This document shows, one piece after another, positions 8,666-18,508 of a stretch of DNA of 64,000 nt. The translations under genes were made by a program, and so were the position numbers. Origin of the DNA: Geofilum rhodophaeum (GTDB lineage: Bacteria; Bacteroidota; Bacteroidia; Bacteroidales; Marinilabiliaceae); the NCBI RefSeq assembly GCF_002210225.1, contig NZ_MWUJ01000009.1:108654-172653 (forward strand), given 5' to 3'. Positions within the stretch are counted from its first letter, which is position 1, and each line of letters begins with the position of its first letter. The notes below the pieces were generated by a model, which was given only the letters and a program-made list of their open reading frames with translations, searched no databases and had not been told where the DNA came from.

Positions 8666-9782
8666 ATTTGCTGTAATTCAATAGTTTGGTCAACACTTTG
8701 GCTTCCTTCTCCCAGTTCAATTCCGCCACAATCCGCGGCAAAGCCTTCCCCCATTGCAAACGCAAAACCCTATCTTCACAAGCCCTACGGATGGCCGCGG
8801 CAATTACTTCAGCTTCCATACTGTCCAGCAACAAGCCTGTATTGTATTCTTGCACCAGCCGGCCCATATCCGGAAAGTTCGTAGCAATAATGGGCAGGCC
8901 CAAGGCAGGGTAATCGAAAAGCCGATTGGGCAAGGAATGATAGTAATTGAGTCCCATACTTTCAAGCAAACACAAACCCACATGGGCCTTGGCCGCCTCC
9001 GCACGCAGCTCTTCAAAAGGCAAACGTCCCAAAAAAACAACGTGCTCTTCCAGCTTCAGTTCCTTCACCAGCTCCCGCAGCACGTCTTCCTCATCGCCCG
9101 ATCCAGCTATATGCAGCTTGTAGCCAGGCAGCAAAGTCATCGCCCTTATAGCCTCCTTTAAACCCCTGCCTACATTTAATGCCCCCTGGTAATATACAAC
9201 TGGATGAGCACCCAACTCCCGCAAAGGCAATAAGTCTGCGGGCCTCCGGGGAACATTCCGAAGCAAATCAAAATCTACCCCAAAAAGTCTTTGATACAGA
9301 TCAACAATGCCCGGAGAAACTGTAAATCCACCATTCAAACGGGGCAACAAAAACTTTTCCAGATTGCGCCATATGCGCTTAACCCCGGGGCGGTGCTGCA
9401 GTTCGGGACTTTCAGAGAAAAACTCGTGACTGTCCATAAATACCGGGCGCCTTTTCAAACGAGCCCCTAACCAGGCCGCAGGCAAGGTATCCATATCCAC
9501 CGCCAGCACCAAATCAAAACGATGGCCCAGCAACCAAAAGAACATGCGAAGATTAAGCAAGGCATAAAACAAAGGCCCCTTATTCACCCAGAGTTTAAAG
9601 CGCCGGAGTTGCCCCTTGCGATTTGCGGGAAGGGCCCCTCCGGGCCAATTCCTTCCAAGCACAAAGACCTCCATCCCTTCTGAATCAAAATAATGGACCA
9701 GCTTGGCCACCCTGTTATCGGTTACTAAGTTATTACTGACCGTAATGACCAACCGCTTTCGTATGCTGCTCGCCTGCTTCAT
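8664..9782 (-). CDS. Glycosyltransferase, GT-B fold, group 1/family 4 type
   Basis: Transfers a sugar from a nucleotide donor, probably in polysaccharide or glycan assembly. About 372 aa. The N-terminal half has the Rossmann pattern VTVSNNLVTDNRVAK; the C-terminal half has the donor-binding region (VVYYQGALNVGRGL, LPNRLFDYPALGLPIIAT) with a Glu/Asp-rich loop as in GT4 enzymes. The frame is open further upstream to 9824, but that start would lie in the loop of the gyrB terminator. I prefer the ATG at 9782, preceded by GGAGG (complement of 9794-9798) at 11 nt; the ATG at 9791 is only 2 nt from it. No other glycan genes adjoin, so its substrate is unknown. Confidence 0.8.
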   Translation of the reverse strand: MKQASSIRKRLVITVSNNLVTDNRVAKLVHYFDSEGMEVFVLGRNWPGGALPANRKGQLRRFKLWVNKGPLFYALLNLRMFFWLLGHRFDLVLAVDMDTLPAAWLGARLKRRPVFMDSHEFFSESPELQHRPGVKRIWRNLEKFLLPRLNGGFTVSPGIVDLYQRLFGVDFDLLRNVPRRPADLLPLRELGAHPVVYYQGALNVGRGLKEAIRAMTLLPGYKLHIAGSGDEEDVLRELVKELKLEEHVVFLGRLPFEELRAEAAKAHVGLCLLESMGLNYYHSLPNRLFDYPALGLPIIATNFPDMGRLVQEYNTGLLLDSMEAEVIAAAIRRACEDRVLRLQWGKALPRIVAELNWEKEAKVLTKLLNYSK

Positions 9783-9803
9783 AAACTTCATTTCCTCCGC
9801 TAA

Positions 9804-9839
9804 AATAAAAAACCTTCCCGACATTACACCGGGAAGGTT
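9804..9839 (-). terminator. gyrB terminator
   Basis: AACCTTCCCG (9811-9820) pairs perfectly with CGGGAAGGTT (9830-9839). On the minus strand the stem is followed by a T-rich run (complement of 9804-9812), 28 bp after the gyrB stop. Confidence 0.85.
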
Positions 9840-9866
9840 CCTATATACTTCGATCAGCAGGGCTGC

Positions 9867-11840
<1,974 letters not shown>

Positions 11841-11879
11841 TTACAATTACATTAATCGCACCTTTTTCGGAGCGTGCCA

Positions 11880-11887
11880 CAAATATA
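11880..11887 (-). promoter_or_regulatory. -7 box of gyrB
   Basis: TATATTTG on the minus strand, an exact TAnnTTTG, placing the transcript start near 11873. No clear -33 box is seen. Confidence 0.55.
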
Positions 11888-12099
11888 ACAAAATTTACCC
11901 GGCATACCCTCTTCCAGGAAGCTTATTTTACAAGAAAACCAAATCTTCAAACCCTTGACAAACAAACTGTTATGCCACACAGGCGAGATTACGGAGACTT
12001 TTATTGCTTCTGGGCGCTGTTCCTGCTGTCTGGCGGCACATTCCCCTTCAAAAAAAAGCCGCGCATCACATTTATAAAGAAAAAAAGAGTAAATATTTC

Positions 12100-12107
12100 T
12101 ACCTTTG
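12100..12107 (+). promoter_or_regulatory. -7 box of the UpxY-like gene
   Basis: TACCTTTG, an exact TAnnTTTG. The implied start near 12113 leaves a leader of about 27 nt before the TTG codon at 12140. The -33 region is weak. Confidence 0.45.
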
Positions 12108-12139
12108 GATGCCTGAAAACAATAAAAAGACCAAGCAGC

Positions 12140-12664
12140 TTGAAAACAGACCCGAAATCAGAACACTGGTTTGCCCTCTATACCAAATCCCGCACCGAAA
12201 AGCGGGTGTACGACAGTCTTACACGTCTGGGCATTCACACCTATTTGCCTTTGCGGAAAGAGCTCAAACAGTGGAGCGACCGCAAAAAATGGGTCGAAAC
12301 CCCGGTAATCAACTCCTATATTTTCGTGCGCCTGCCCGAAAAGGAATACCGGAGAGTATTCGAAGCCCCGGGAGTCGTAGCCTATGTTTGCTACAAAGGG
12401 AAGGCAGTAATCATTCCCGACCATGAAATGGAAGCCATGCGCAGAACAGTGGAAAATAAGATGAGTTTCAGCGTGGAAAGTGGCGGCTTAAAAAAGGGCC
12501 AAATGGTCACAGTAACCTCCGGCCCCTTGAAAGGAGTAACAGGAAGGGTAACCCATATTCGGGGACAAAAGAAACTCTACCTGAGCATCACCAACATTGG
12601 CTTTACCCTGGTGGTTAACCTCGATGAAGACACGGTTATGGAAGAAAAAAGCGAAACGGCCTGA
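12140..12664 (+). CDS. UpxY/NusG-like transcription antitermination factor
   Basis: A specialised NusG paralogue; in Bacteroidota these stop premature termination of long polysaccharide operons. The NGN domain begins at EHWFALYTKSRTEKRVYDSL and runs through the SYIFVRLPEKEYRRVF strand; a KOW motif follows (GLKKGQMVTVTSGPLKGVTG, about residues 112-131). The start is uncertain: no in-frame ATG lies near the domain, so I chose the TTG at 12140 (174 aa). An in-frame ATG at 11972 would add 56 residues with no similarity. An out-of-frame ATG at 12109 would need a frameshift. No capsule operon follows, so it is an orphan and its target lies elsewhere. Its own terminator overlaps the stop codon. Confidence 0.8.
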   Translation: MKTDPKSEHWFALYTKSRTEKRVYDSLTRLGIHTYLPLRKELKQWSDRKKWVETPVINSYIFVRLPEKEYRRVFEAPGVVAYVCYKGKAVIIPDHEMEAMRRTVENKMSFSVESGGLKKGQMVTVTSGPLKGVTGRVTHIRGQKKLYLSITNIGFTLVVNLDEDTVMEEKSETA

Positions 12665-12681
12665 ACCCTTTCGCTTTTTTC
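12644..12681. terminator. Terminator overlapping the UpxY-like stop codon
   Basis: GAAAAAAGCGAAA (12644-12656) pairs perfectly with TTTCGCTTTTTTC (12669-12681); the TGA stop lies in the 12-nt loop. It can serve the convergent permease gene too. Confidence 0.75.
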
Positions 12682-12699
12682 AAAAAATCGTTTAAAATT

Positions 12700-13902
12700 C
12701 TACTTGGCCCTGACGGGCTTTGCCTTATCGGGTAAAATCAAATTGAGTAATACGCCCACCACAGCAGACAAACCAATACCTGCCATCGAGAAGTTTCCGA
12801 ATTCGACCATGGCACCGCCAATCCCTACCGTTAAAATCACCGACACAATTACCTGATTGCGCGTCTTTTGCAAATTGGCACCCGAGTCCACCAGCGTTTT
12901 AATGCCCACAGTAGCAATCATACCAAAAAGCAAAAGCATAATGCCCCCCAACACACCTGCGGGTATGGATTGCAAAACACCACTGATTTTCCCGATTAAA
13001 GCAAAAACAATGGCCGTTACCGCTGCGATACGTAGTACAAAGGGATTGGTGACTTTCGTGAGCGAAATGGCCCCCGTAACTTCAGAATAGGTGGTATTGG
13101 GTACCGAACCCATAAATCCACCCAGGGCTGTAGCCAAACCATCGCCCAACATGGTACGGTGCAAGCCGGGTTCACGAACAAAATTCTTTTCTGCTACGGC
13201 GCCCACTGCATACATATCCCCAACGTGTTCAATCATGGGAGCAATGGCTACGGGCAGCATATAAACAATGGCGCTCCAATTTAATTCAGGACGGGTAAAC
13301 TCGGGCAAGGCCAACCAGGCGGCCTCTTGAATCGGCGCAAAATCTACTTTTCCTAAAAGCATGGCCGCTACATAGCCCACAACAATACCGCAAAAAATAG
13401 GAATCAGTTTAATCAATCCCCTAAAGTAAACTACAACAACAATGGCAGTGAGTAAGGCAATAACGGCCAACAACCAATCACTGCTGGCCATTTCTACACC
13501 AGTAGGCGCCAGAGAAAGACCAATAACCATAATCACCGGTCCAACAACCACCGAGGGAAAAATGCGCTCAATCAGCCCCAGTCCACGCCATTTCACCAAG
13601 GCCGACATCAGTCCGTATACCGCACCCACCGCCACAATGCCCGAAAGCATCCCGGCAAAGCCAAACAAACGCGTAGCCTCAGTAATGGGGGCGATAAACG
13701 CAAAACTACTGCCCAGGAATACCGGCACCATTCCGCGGGTTATCAGATGAAATAGAAGGGTACCCACTCCTGCGGAAAACAGGGCGATGGATGGGTTAAT
13801 ACCCACCAGCAAGGGCACCAGCACAGTAGCCCCGAAGGCCACAAATAAAAACTGCACCCCAAGAATGGTATTGCGGGGTAAAGACTTGGTAAATTCACTC
13901 AT
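12700..13902 (-). CDS. Uracil/xanthine permease, NCS2 (UraA) family
   Basis: Inner-membrane nucleobase:cation symporter of the nucleobase-ascorbate transporter family. About 400 aa with 12-14 hydrophobic segments. Family marks include VLVPLLVGINPSIALFSAG near the N-terminus, the conserved middle region VAIAPMIEHVGDMYAVG with its acidic residue, and the downstream GLATALGGFMGSVPNTTYSE motif. The match is closest to uracil permeases (UraA); xanthine or uric-acid transport cannot be excluded. I start at the ATG at 13902 rather than one 10 codons upstream at 13932, because an A/G-rich AGAAAG stretch precedes 13902. It is separated from gdhA upstream by the gdhA terminator. Confidence 0.88.
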   Translation of the reverse strand: MSEFTKSLPRNTILGVQFLFVAFGATVLVPLLVGINPSIALFSAGVGTLLFHLITRGMVPVFLGSSFAFIAPITEATRLFGFAGMLSGIVAVGAVYGLMSALVKWRGLGLIERIFPSVVVGPVIMVIGLSLAPTGVEMASSDWLLAVIALLTAIVVVVYFRGLIKLIPIFCGIVVGYVAAMLLGKVDFAPIQEAAWLALPEFTRPELNWSAIVYMLPVAIAPMIEHVGDMYAVGAVAEKNFVREPGLHRTMLGDGLATALGGFMGSVPNTTYSEVTGAISLTKVTNPFVLRIAAVTAIVFALIGKISGVLQSIPAGVLGGIMLLLFGMIATVGIKTLVDSGANLQKTRNQVIVSVILTVGIGGAMVEFGNFSMAGIGLSAVVGVLLNLILPDKAKPVRAK

Positions 13903-13950
13903 AAAAATCTTTCTTTTTTGGGGTAAATTCAAAAATCCCCCAAAGAAAGA

Positions 13951-13986
13951 AAAAAACCCTTAAAAGGCAAGCCTTTTAAGGGTTTT
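13951..13986 (-). terminator. gdhA terminator
   Basis: A perfect 16-bp stem (13953-13968 with 13971-13986, core ACCCTTAAAAGGC). On the minus strand it ends in a run of T, 34 bp after the gdhA stop. Confidence 0.85.
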
Positions 13987-14019
13987 ATCTGCATATGATT
14001 TTTAACAGTTCAGACGGTC

Positions 14020-15375
14020 TTATACCAATCCTTGCGCCAGCATTGCGTTAGCCACTTTAATAAAACCACTGATATTGGCTCCATTAACATAGTTGACAAA
14101 GCCATCTGCCGTTTTTCCGTGCTTCACACAAGCCGCATGAATGTTCTTCATAATGCTCTGCAATTTCTCATCTACCTCAGCAGGAGTCCATTGCAAACGC
14201 ATAGAATTCTGACTCATTTCAAGTCCCGATACAGCCACACCACCAGCGTTGGCAGCCTTACCGGGTCCGTACAGGATCTTACGATCGAGGAAAACCTTAA
14301 TGGCTTCAGGAGTTGAAGGCATGTTGGCGCCCTCAGCCACACAAATACAGCCGTTGTCCACAAGCGTCTGAGCATCGCTGCCATTCAGCTCGTTCTGGGT
14401 AGCGCAAGGCAAAGCAATATCGCACTTGGCCTTCCATGGGCGCTCGTTCTCCCAGTATTCGGCCGAAGGATACTTTTCTACATACTCTTTGATACGTCCG
14501 CGAAGGGCATTTTTCAACATCATCACATGCTGAAGCTTCTCCGTAGTAATGCCCTCTGCATCGTAGATGGTTCCGTTGCTGTCAGAGAAGGTTACGACTT
14601 TACCGCCCAACTCCAAAACCTTTTCAGCCGCATACTGAGCCACATTACCGGAGCCACTGATGGCTACGGTTTTGCCTTTAAAGCTGTCGCCTTTGGTCTT
14701 CAGCATTTCTACAGCAAAATATACAGTACCGTAACCGGTCGCTTCGGGACGGAAGGGACTTCCACCAAAATCAAGGCCTTTACCGGTAAAGGTTCCGGTG
14801 AACTCGTTGCGCAAACGCTTGTACTGACCGTACATATAGGCTACTTCGCGACCACCTACACCAATATCACCGGCAGGAACGTCGGTATTGGGACCAATGT
14901 GACGGTGCAATTCGGTAACAAAGGACTGGCAAAATTTCATGACCTCGTTGTCGGACTTTCCTTTGGGGTTGAAGTCCGAACCACCTTTACCACCACCCAT
15001 GGGCAAAGAGGTGAGACTGTTTTTCAAAACCTGCTCAAAAGCCAAAAACTTCAGAATACCCAGGTTCACCGAAGCGTGAAAACGAATTCCTCCTTTGTAA
15101 GGTCCGATGGCGCTGTTCATCTGCACTCTGAAACCACGGTTGATTTGTACTTCACCGCGATCGTCGAGCCAGGGTACCCGAAACATGATCACCCGCTCGG
15201 GCTCAGCCATACGCTCCAGAATTTTATTTTTCATCAAAGAAGGGTTCTCCACAATAAAGGGAGCAAGGCTCTCTACTACCTCATGTACTGCCTGGTAGAA
15301 TTCGGGCTCAGCCGGATTACGGGCAATTACACCGGCCATAAAATCGTCAACAAAACGGGATACCTGGTTTTTCAT
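14020..15375 (-). CDS. gdhA: NADP-type glutamate dehydrogenase
   Basis: Interconverts 2-oxoglutarate plus ammonium and glutamate; in this hexameric class usually the assimilatory NADPH enzyme. The 451-aa product has the substrate-binding stretch RVQMNSAIGPYKGGIRFH, the catalytic-lysine motif LPMGGGKGGSDF (residues about 122-133), the catalytic DVPAGDIGVGGREVAYM segment and a Rossmann motif VAISGSGNVAQYAAEK. The length of about 450 aa and these motifs fit the bacterial GdhA class. Cofactor preference is inferred from the class, not proven. A TATTTTTG -7 box lies about 60 bp upstream. Coupled metabolically to the nrfHA ammonium-producing genes at the other end of the window, but not linked to them. 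Confidence 0.95.
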   Translation of the reverse strand: MKNQVSRFVDDFMAGVIARNPAEPEFYQAVHEVVESLAPFIVENPSLMKNKILERMAEPERVIMFRVPWLDDRGEVQINRGFRVQMNSAIGPYKGGIRFHASVNLGILKFLAFEQVLKNSLTSLPMGGGKGGSDFNPKGKSDNEVMKFCQSFVTELHRHIGPNTDVPAGDIGVGGREVAYMYGQYKRLRNEFTGTFTGKGLDFGGSPFRPEATGYGTVYFAVEMLKTKGDSFKGKTVAISGSGNVAQYAAEKVLELGGKVVTFSDSNGTIYDAEGITTEKLQHVMMLKNALRGRIKEYVEKYPSAEYWENERPWKAKCDIALPCATQNELNGSDAQTLVDNGCICVAEGANMPSTPEAIKVFLDRKILYGPGKAANAGGVAVSGLEMSQNSMRLQWTPAEVDEKLQSIMKNIHAACVKHGKTADGFVNYVNGANISGFIKVANAMLAQGLV

Positions 15376-15433
15376 TTGCTAAAAATTTGATTGGTTATAT
15401 TTTGATTTTTCTGTTCGAACTCCTAAACCGCGA

Positions 15434-15441
15434 CAAAAATA
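15434..15441 (-). promoter_or_regulatory. -7 box of gdhA
   Basis: TATTTTTG on the minus strand; start near 15427, giving a leader of about 50 nt. No clear -33 box. Confidence 0.45.
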
Positions 15442-15533
15442 ATAGTTTTTACGGACTTTTACTTATAATCCACCACGTTTTTTTAAGTTTAAATTACGAA
15501 CTATCGAAAAAATGAAGCGTTCGAAGAAAAAAC

Positions 15534-15541
15534 TACCTTTG
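15534..15541 (+). promoter_or_regulatory. -7 box of the Cys-rich mini-protein
   Basis: TACCTTTG, an exact TAnnTTTG, 26 bp before the ATG; a weak AATG lies 19 nt upstream as possible -33. Confidence 0.5.
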
Positions 15542-15567
15542 TCGAACAGAAAATAACACTGCACATT

Positions 15568-15762
15568 ATGGAAAAAGAAGCACCAAGTGTTGGCCGAAAA
15601 TGCTTTGTTTGCGGCAAAGACCTAACAAGGGAGGACTACATTGTTCATCCAAAAACAAACCTACCCGAATGTCGCGCCTGCATTGGAAGCGAAGCGGAAG
15701 AGAAAGCCGTTCGGGAAGCATTCGATTCTTTGGGCGAGGATTTTGTATGCGGCTGCATTTAA
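15568..15762 (+). CDS. Cysteine-rich mini-protein, likely zinc-binding
   Basis: A 64-aa product with CxxC at residues 12-15 (CFVC), CxxC at 35-38 (CRAC) and a C-terminal CGC (61-63). Two CxxC pairs 19 residues apart are the usual spacing of a treble-clef or zinc-ribbon site, so zinc binding is likely; the extra CGC tail is unusual and could be redox-active or metal-binding. No signal peptide, so cytoplasmic. Own promoter box 26 bp upstream. Its stop codon abuts the stop codon of the convergent GIN-domain gene without a single spacer base. No named family recognised. Confidence 0.7.
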   Translation: MEKEAPSVGRKCFVCGKDLTREDYIVHPKTNLPECRACIGSEAEEKAVREAFDSLGEDFVCGCI

Positions 15763-16545
15763 TCAATAAGTGCCTACCTGATTGGCAGGAGCTTTTACCT
15801 CAGCAGGGATCGCGCCCCGATAAAATACCCGTCCGCTGCCCGTAATTTCAATGCCTAAAAATGAAAGGGAGCGACAATAGACCAGTCCCGAGCCGTTAAG
15901 ACCGACATTCAAATAATCGGCGGCTAAGTCACCCGCCTCTATCTTTCCGGAACCCTCCTGAATTAAGCGCGCTTTATCGGCATGCCCGCGAACAAGTAGA
16001 GAACCACTTCCGACCTGTCTCAGCTGAAGCTCACCAAAACCTCCCTCCAGGTCGATAACGCCACCGCCATTACTTAAAACTTTTAAATGGTCCGCCTCCA
16101 CCCCTCTGGCTTTTACACGGGCACGAGCGTAAACCTTGATGTCGCTTAAATCTGTTTGTAAAGAGTCGATGTTCACCCAGCCATCACCAAAAACCTCCAG
16201 CAAATCAAGTCTCGATGTGGTCACTGTAATTACAACCGGCTCCCGTGGAATCAGCGTGTAATTGGGCAAGCGACGAATCAGCAAAGTACCCCGCAGCACT
16301 TCTGTATGTATGTAAGCTAAAAGATTGGCGTCGGCCTGAACCTGCACTTGCTGCTGATCGCCAGGCTTCAACTGCAAGGTAAAATCATCGTAAAATTCAA
16401 TGGAGGTAAAAGCAGCATGCACCCGTTCCTGGGGCTCGGCCGACTTACCATCTCCTACCACCTCAATATTAAGGATGCCTTCACAGGATGCAAGCATCAG
16501 CAAGAGAATGCCTCCAAAAACAAATCTGTAGCTATTTACGACCAC
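15763..16545 (-). CDS. GIN-domain (DUF2807) lipoprotein
   Basis: A 260-aa secreted lipoprotein. The N-terminus has a hydrophobic signal ending in the lipobox LASC (Cys at about 21). The rest is a right-handed beta-helix type repeat region of the DUF2807/GIN family (GSGSLLVRG, GSGKIEAGD, GSGLVYC, GSGRVFY), with repeated GSG turns about 20-25 residues apart. Known members are Bacteroidota surface or periplasmic proteins of unknown role, sometimes called autotransporter-adhesin heads. The start is a GTG at 16545; no ATG lies near. Two TATCTTTG boxes stand upstream. It lacks an adjacent histidine kinase, RNA polymerase sigma or PspC gene that often accompanies the family. Confidence 0.85.
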   Translation of the reverse strand: MVVNSYRFVFGGILLLMLASCEGILNIEVVGDGKSAEPQERVHAAFTSIEFYDDFTLQLKPGDQQQVQVQADANLLAYIHTEVLRGTLLIRRLPNYTLIPREPVVITVTTSRLDLLEVFGDGWVNIDSLQTDLSDIKVYARARVKARGVEADHLKVLSNGGGVIDLEGGFGELQLRQVGSGSLLVRGHADKARLIQEGSGKIEAGDLAADYLNVGLNGSGLVYCRSLSFLGIEITGSGRVFYRGAIPAEVKAPANQVGTY

Positions 16546-16582
16546 CCGACCCCTGTTTACCGGTTAGTATTACGTTCTTGTA

Positions 16583-16612
16583 CAAAGATAGACGAGACAA
16601 AGATAAATGCAA
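16583..16612 (-). promoter_or_regulatory. Promoter of the GIN-domain lipoprotein
   Basis: Minus strand: TTG (complement of 16610-16612), 19-nt spacer, TATCTTTG (16583-16590). A second TATCTTTG lies at 16598-16605. Confidence 0.55.
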
Positions 16613-16653
16613 TAAATATTATACTGTAGCGATACAAGCAAATACAAAATTAT

Positions 16654-16661
16654 TATCTTTG
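16654..16661 (+). promoter_or_regulatory. -7 box upstream of the nitroreductase
   Basis: TATCTTTG, an exact TAnnTTTG. The start near 16667 gives a leader of about 90 nt that includes a strong hairpin (16687-16720). Confidence 0.5.
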
Positions 16662-16686
16662 AAGTGCTTTTGGTTTATATTAGTTT

Positions 16687-16730
16687 AAAAGGGAAGGGAA
16701 CAAAGGTTTCTTTCCCTTTTTCTATTTTTA
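16687..16730 (+). terminator. Terminator-like hairpin in the nitroreductase leader
   Basis: A 15-bp stem with two G-U pairs (16687-16701 with 16706-16720), 4-nt loop, followed by TCTATTTTTA. It lies between the TATCTTTG box and the nitroreductase ATG, so it would end a transcript of about 60 nt unless bypassed. Confidence 0.5.
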
Positions 16731-16755
16731 AAGCATAATCAAAAACCGCGACAGT

Positions 16756-17286
16756 ATGGATTTTTTTAAACTCGCCGCCCTGCGTCAATCGGTCCGTCAA
16801 TTCAAAAGCCAGGCCCCCACACGCAACGAAATTCTTCAAATTTTAGAAGCGGGTCGACTCGCCCCCTCAGCCGTCAACTACCAGCCTTGGCAAATAGTTG
16901 TGGCCGATGCGCCCAACTTACGCCAACAACTCTGGGAAGCCTATCCACGCGATTGGTTCAAAGCAGCCCCGGTTGTATTGGTCATTTGCGGCAACCATAA
17001 CGAAGCCTGGAAACGGGGTGTCGACAAAAAAGATCATTGCGACATCGACGCAGCCATCTTAACCGATCACCTCAGTTTAATGGCTGCCAGTATCGGAATT
17101 GGATCTTGCTGGGTATGTAATTTTAATCCCGAAAAAGTTCGGGAAGCTTTACAACTTCCCGAACATTTGGAGCCCATGGTTTTACTTCCTTTGGGCTATC
17201 CTGCATCACCCCTGGATGTGGGTGAAAAAAGACGCAAGCCCTTGGAAGATATTGTCTTTCATAACGGTCTGTCCAGATTCTACTGA
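16756..17286 (+). CDS. Nitroreductase-family flavoprotein
   Basis: FMN-dependent NAD(P)H oxidoreductase of the nitroreductase/NADH-oxidase superfamily. The 176-aa product opens with the typical FFKLAALRQSVRQFKSQAP (FMN-phosphate binding Arg/Ser) and APSAVNYQPWQIVV motif, with a later DIDAAILTDHLSLMAASIGIGSCWV helix and the GYPASPLDVGEKRRKPLEDIV tail. Length fits the short one-domain class. Substrate unknown. A terminator-like hairpin in its leader suggests attenuation. Confidence 0.9.
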   Translation: MDFFKLAALRQSVRQFKSQAPTRNEILQILEAGRLAPSAVNYQPWQIVVADAPNLRQQLWEAYPRDWFKAAPVVLVICGNHNEAWKRGVDKKDHCDIDAAILTDHLSLMAASIGIGSCWVCNFNPEKVREALQLPEHLEPMVLLPLGYPASPLDVGEKRRKPLEDIVFHNGLSRFY

Positions 17287-17296
17287 CCCGGGCCTG

Positions 17297-18280
17297 CTAG
17301 CGTATGTTGATGCCTACGCCGGCCGACAACATGGAATAGTCGCCAAAGGTATAATCGCCATGGATGGCAAAAAAGCCAAAGCGCAAACGCAGTCCTGCAT
17401 TGAAATCGACGCCATTGGTGGTGTAGCCGAGGGTAAAAGGATCCTGTCCAATCCCCGGATATTCCCCCTTAAGTGCAAAGTCGCTGTTGGTGGTGCCATA
17501 ACCCACACCAGTATAAACTGCCAAAATGGGCATATTCAATCCAACAAGCAGGCGACTGGTAAATGCGCCGGAGGTAACCTCGAGGAGCTGATCCGAACCA
17601 CCGCCATAGGCACTGACATCCACGTCAGAACCCAAATGCGTATAGCCCACCATTACCGAGCTCTGCAGCATAGGCATCCTTTTCAAAAAAGGGATGTACT
17701 GCTTCAGACTGTGCTTGACGCCAAAACCATAGAGGTTTACTTTTCCGGCATCTCCTAAAGAAGTACTCGGAATGAAACGTAGCACCACTTCGGTATCCCA
17801 GGGCAAACCCACCGCTGCCTGTACCATGGGGGCCGGCAGCTTGTCGAAACCACTGCCATTGGGCAGGGTCAGGACAGACTCCCCTTCGTACTCCAAGCGC
17901 GGACGCAGGGCTTCCGGCATGCTTCCGGCAGCAGTCGGTGCCATATAAAGATTTGGATCTTCCAACGACCACCCCTCACTCATCTGTGGCAAGAGAGCCG
18001 CAACGTCAAAGGTCTTCCCCACATCGGGAACCATGGCCATATTCACCCCAAAAGTGAGGTCAAAACCCCCAATCCGGTGAACACCGGCCGAGTTGTACCA
18101 ACCCCCATTTAAGGATTTTCCAAGCATTTCGCCATAGGGTTGCAAATAGGCTTCTGATACAATACGGGCATCCTCAACACCCATTTCCAGAAAATCGGTG
18201 ACTTGCTTTTGGGCTTTTAGTCCCACCGGCAAAAGCAATAGGAACACCACAAGCATCGAACTCAGCATTTTTAATTTCAT
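17297..18280 (-). CDS. DUF6588-family secreted protein
   Basis: A 327-aa exported protein with a signal peptide (MKLKMLSSMLVVFLLLLPVG..., cleavage after LKA). The mature part is Gly- and aromatic-rich with alternating strands, ends GVGINIR, and resembles the DUF6588 group found in Bacteroidota, probably an outer-membrane barrel. No function is known. It is convergent with the nitroreductase, the stops being 10 bp apart with no hairpin between. A full TTTG-N20-TATGTTTG promoter precedes it with a leader of only about 16 nt. Confidence 0.75.
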   Translation of the reverse strand: MKLKMLSSMLVVFLLLLPVGLKAQKQVTDFLEMGVEDARIVSEAYLQPYGEMLGKSLNGGWYNSAGVHRIGGFDLTFGVNMAMVPDVGKTFDVAALLPQMSEGWSLEDPNLYMAPTAAGSMPEALRPRLEYEGESVLTLPNGSGFDKLPAPMVQAAVGLPWDTEVVLRFIPSTSLGDAGKVNLYGFGVKHSLKQYIPFLKRMPMLQSSVMVGYTHLGSDVDVSAYGGGSDQLLEVTSGAFTSRLLVGLNMPILAVYTGVGYGTTNSDFALKGEYPGIGQDPFTLGYTTNGVDFNAGLRLRFGFFAIHGDYTFGDYSMLSAGVGINIR

Positions 18281-18302
18281 AGGTCTTTGATTTTTTGGTT
18301 AG

Positions 18303-18334
18303 CAAACATATATGATTAAGCTTCCTTGAACAAA
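18303..18334 (-). promoter_or_regulatory. Promoter of the DUF6588 gene
   Basis: Minus strand: TTTG (complement of 18331-18334), 20-nt spacer, TATGTTTG (18303-18310). Both boxes match the Bacteroidota consensus exactly. Confidence 0.75.
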
Positions 18335-18426
18335 CCAAGTGGCAGCACGCAAGGTTCAAATTTCCCTGCAAATAAGAGGCAAAAAGATAAAAATGTGACA
18401 AAAATCATAAGTTTGTGTCCAATTAT

Positions 18427-18434
18427 TAACTTTG
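18427..18434 (+). promoter_or_regulatory. -7 box of the M3 peptidase gene
   Basis: TAACTTTG, an exact TAnnTTTG, about 75 bp before the ATG. The -33 region is weak. Confidence 0.45.
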
Positions 18435-18508
18435 CAATGCAGCTTCGAATGTGTAAAATTGCAGCTTTCAAACTCAGTGTTCATTTATTCTTATTTTAAA
18501 TCCAATAC

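Noticed and set aside
9783..9824. Upstream start of the glycosyltransferase at 9824
   Set aside because: It lies in the loop of the gyrB terminator hairpin, and the ATG at 9782 has a good Shine-Dalgarno.
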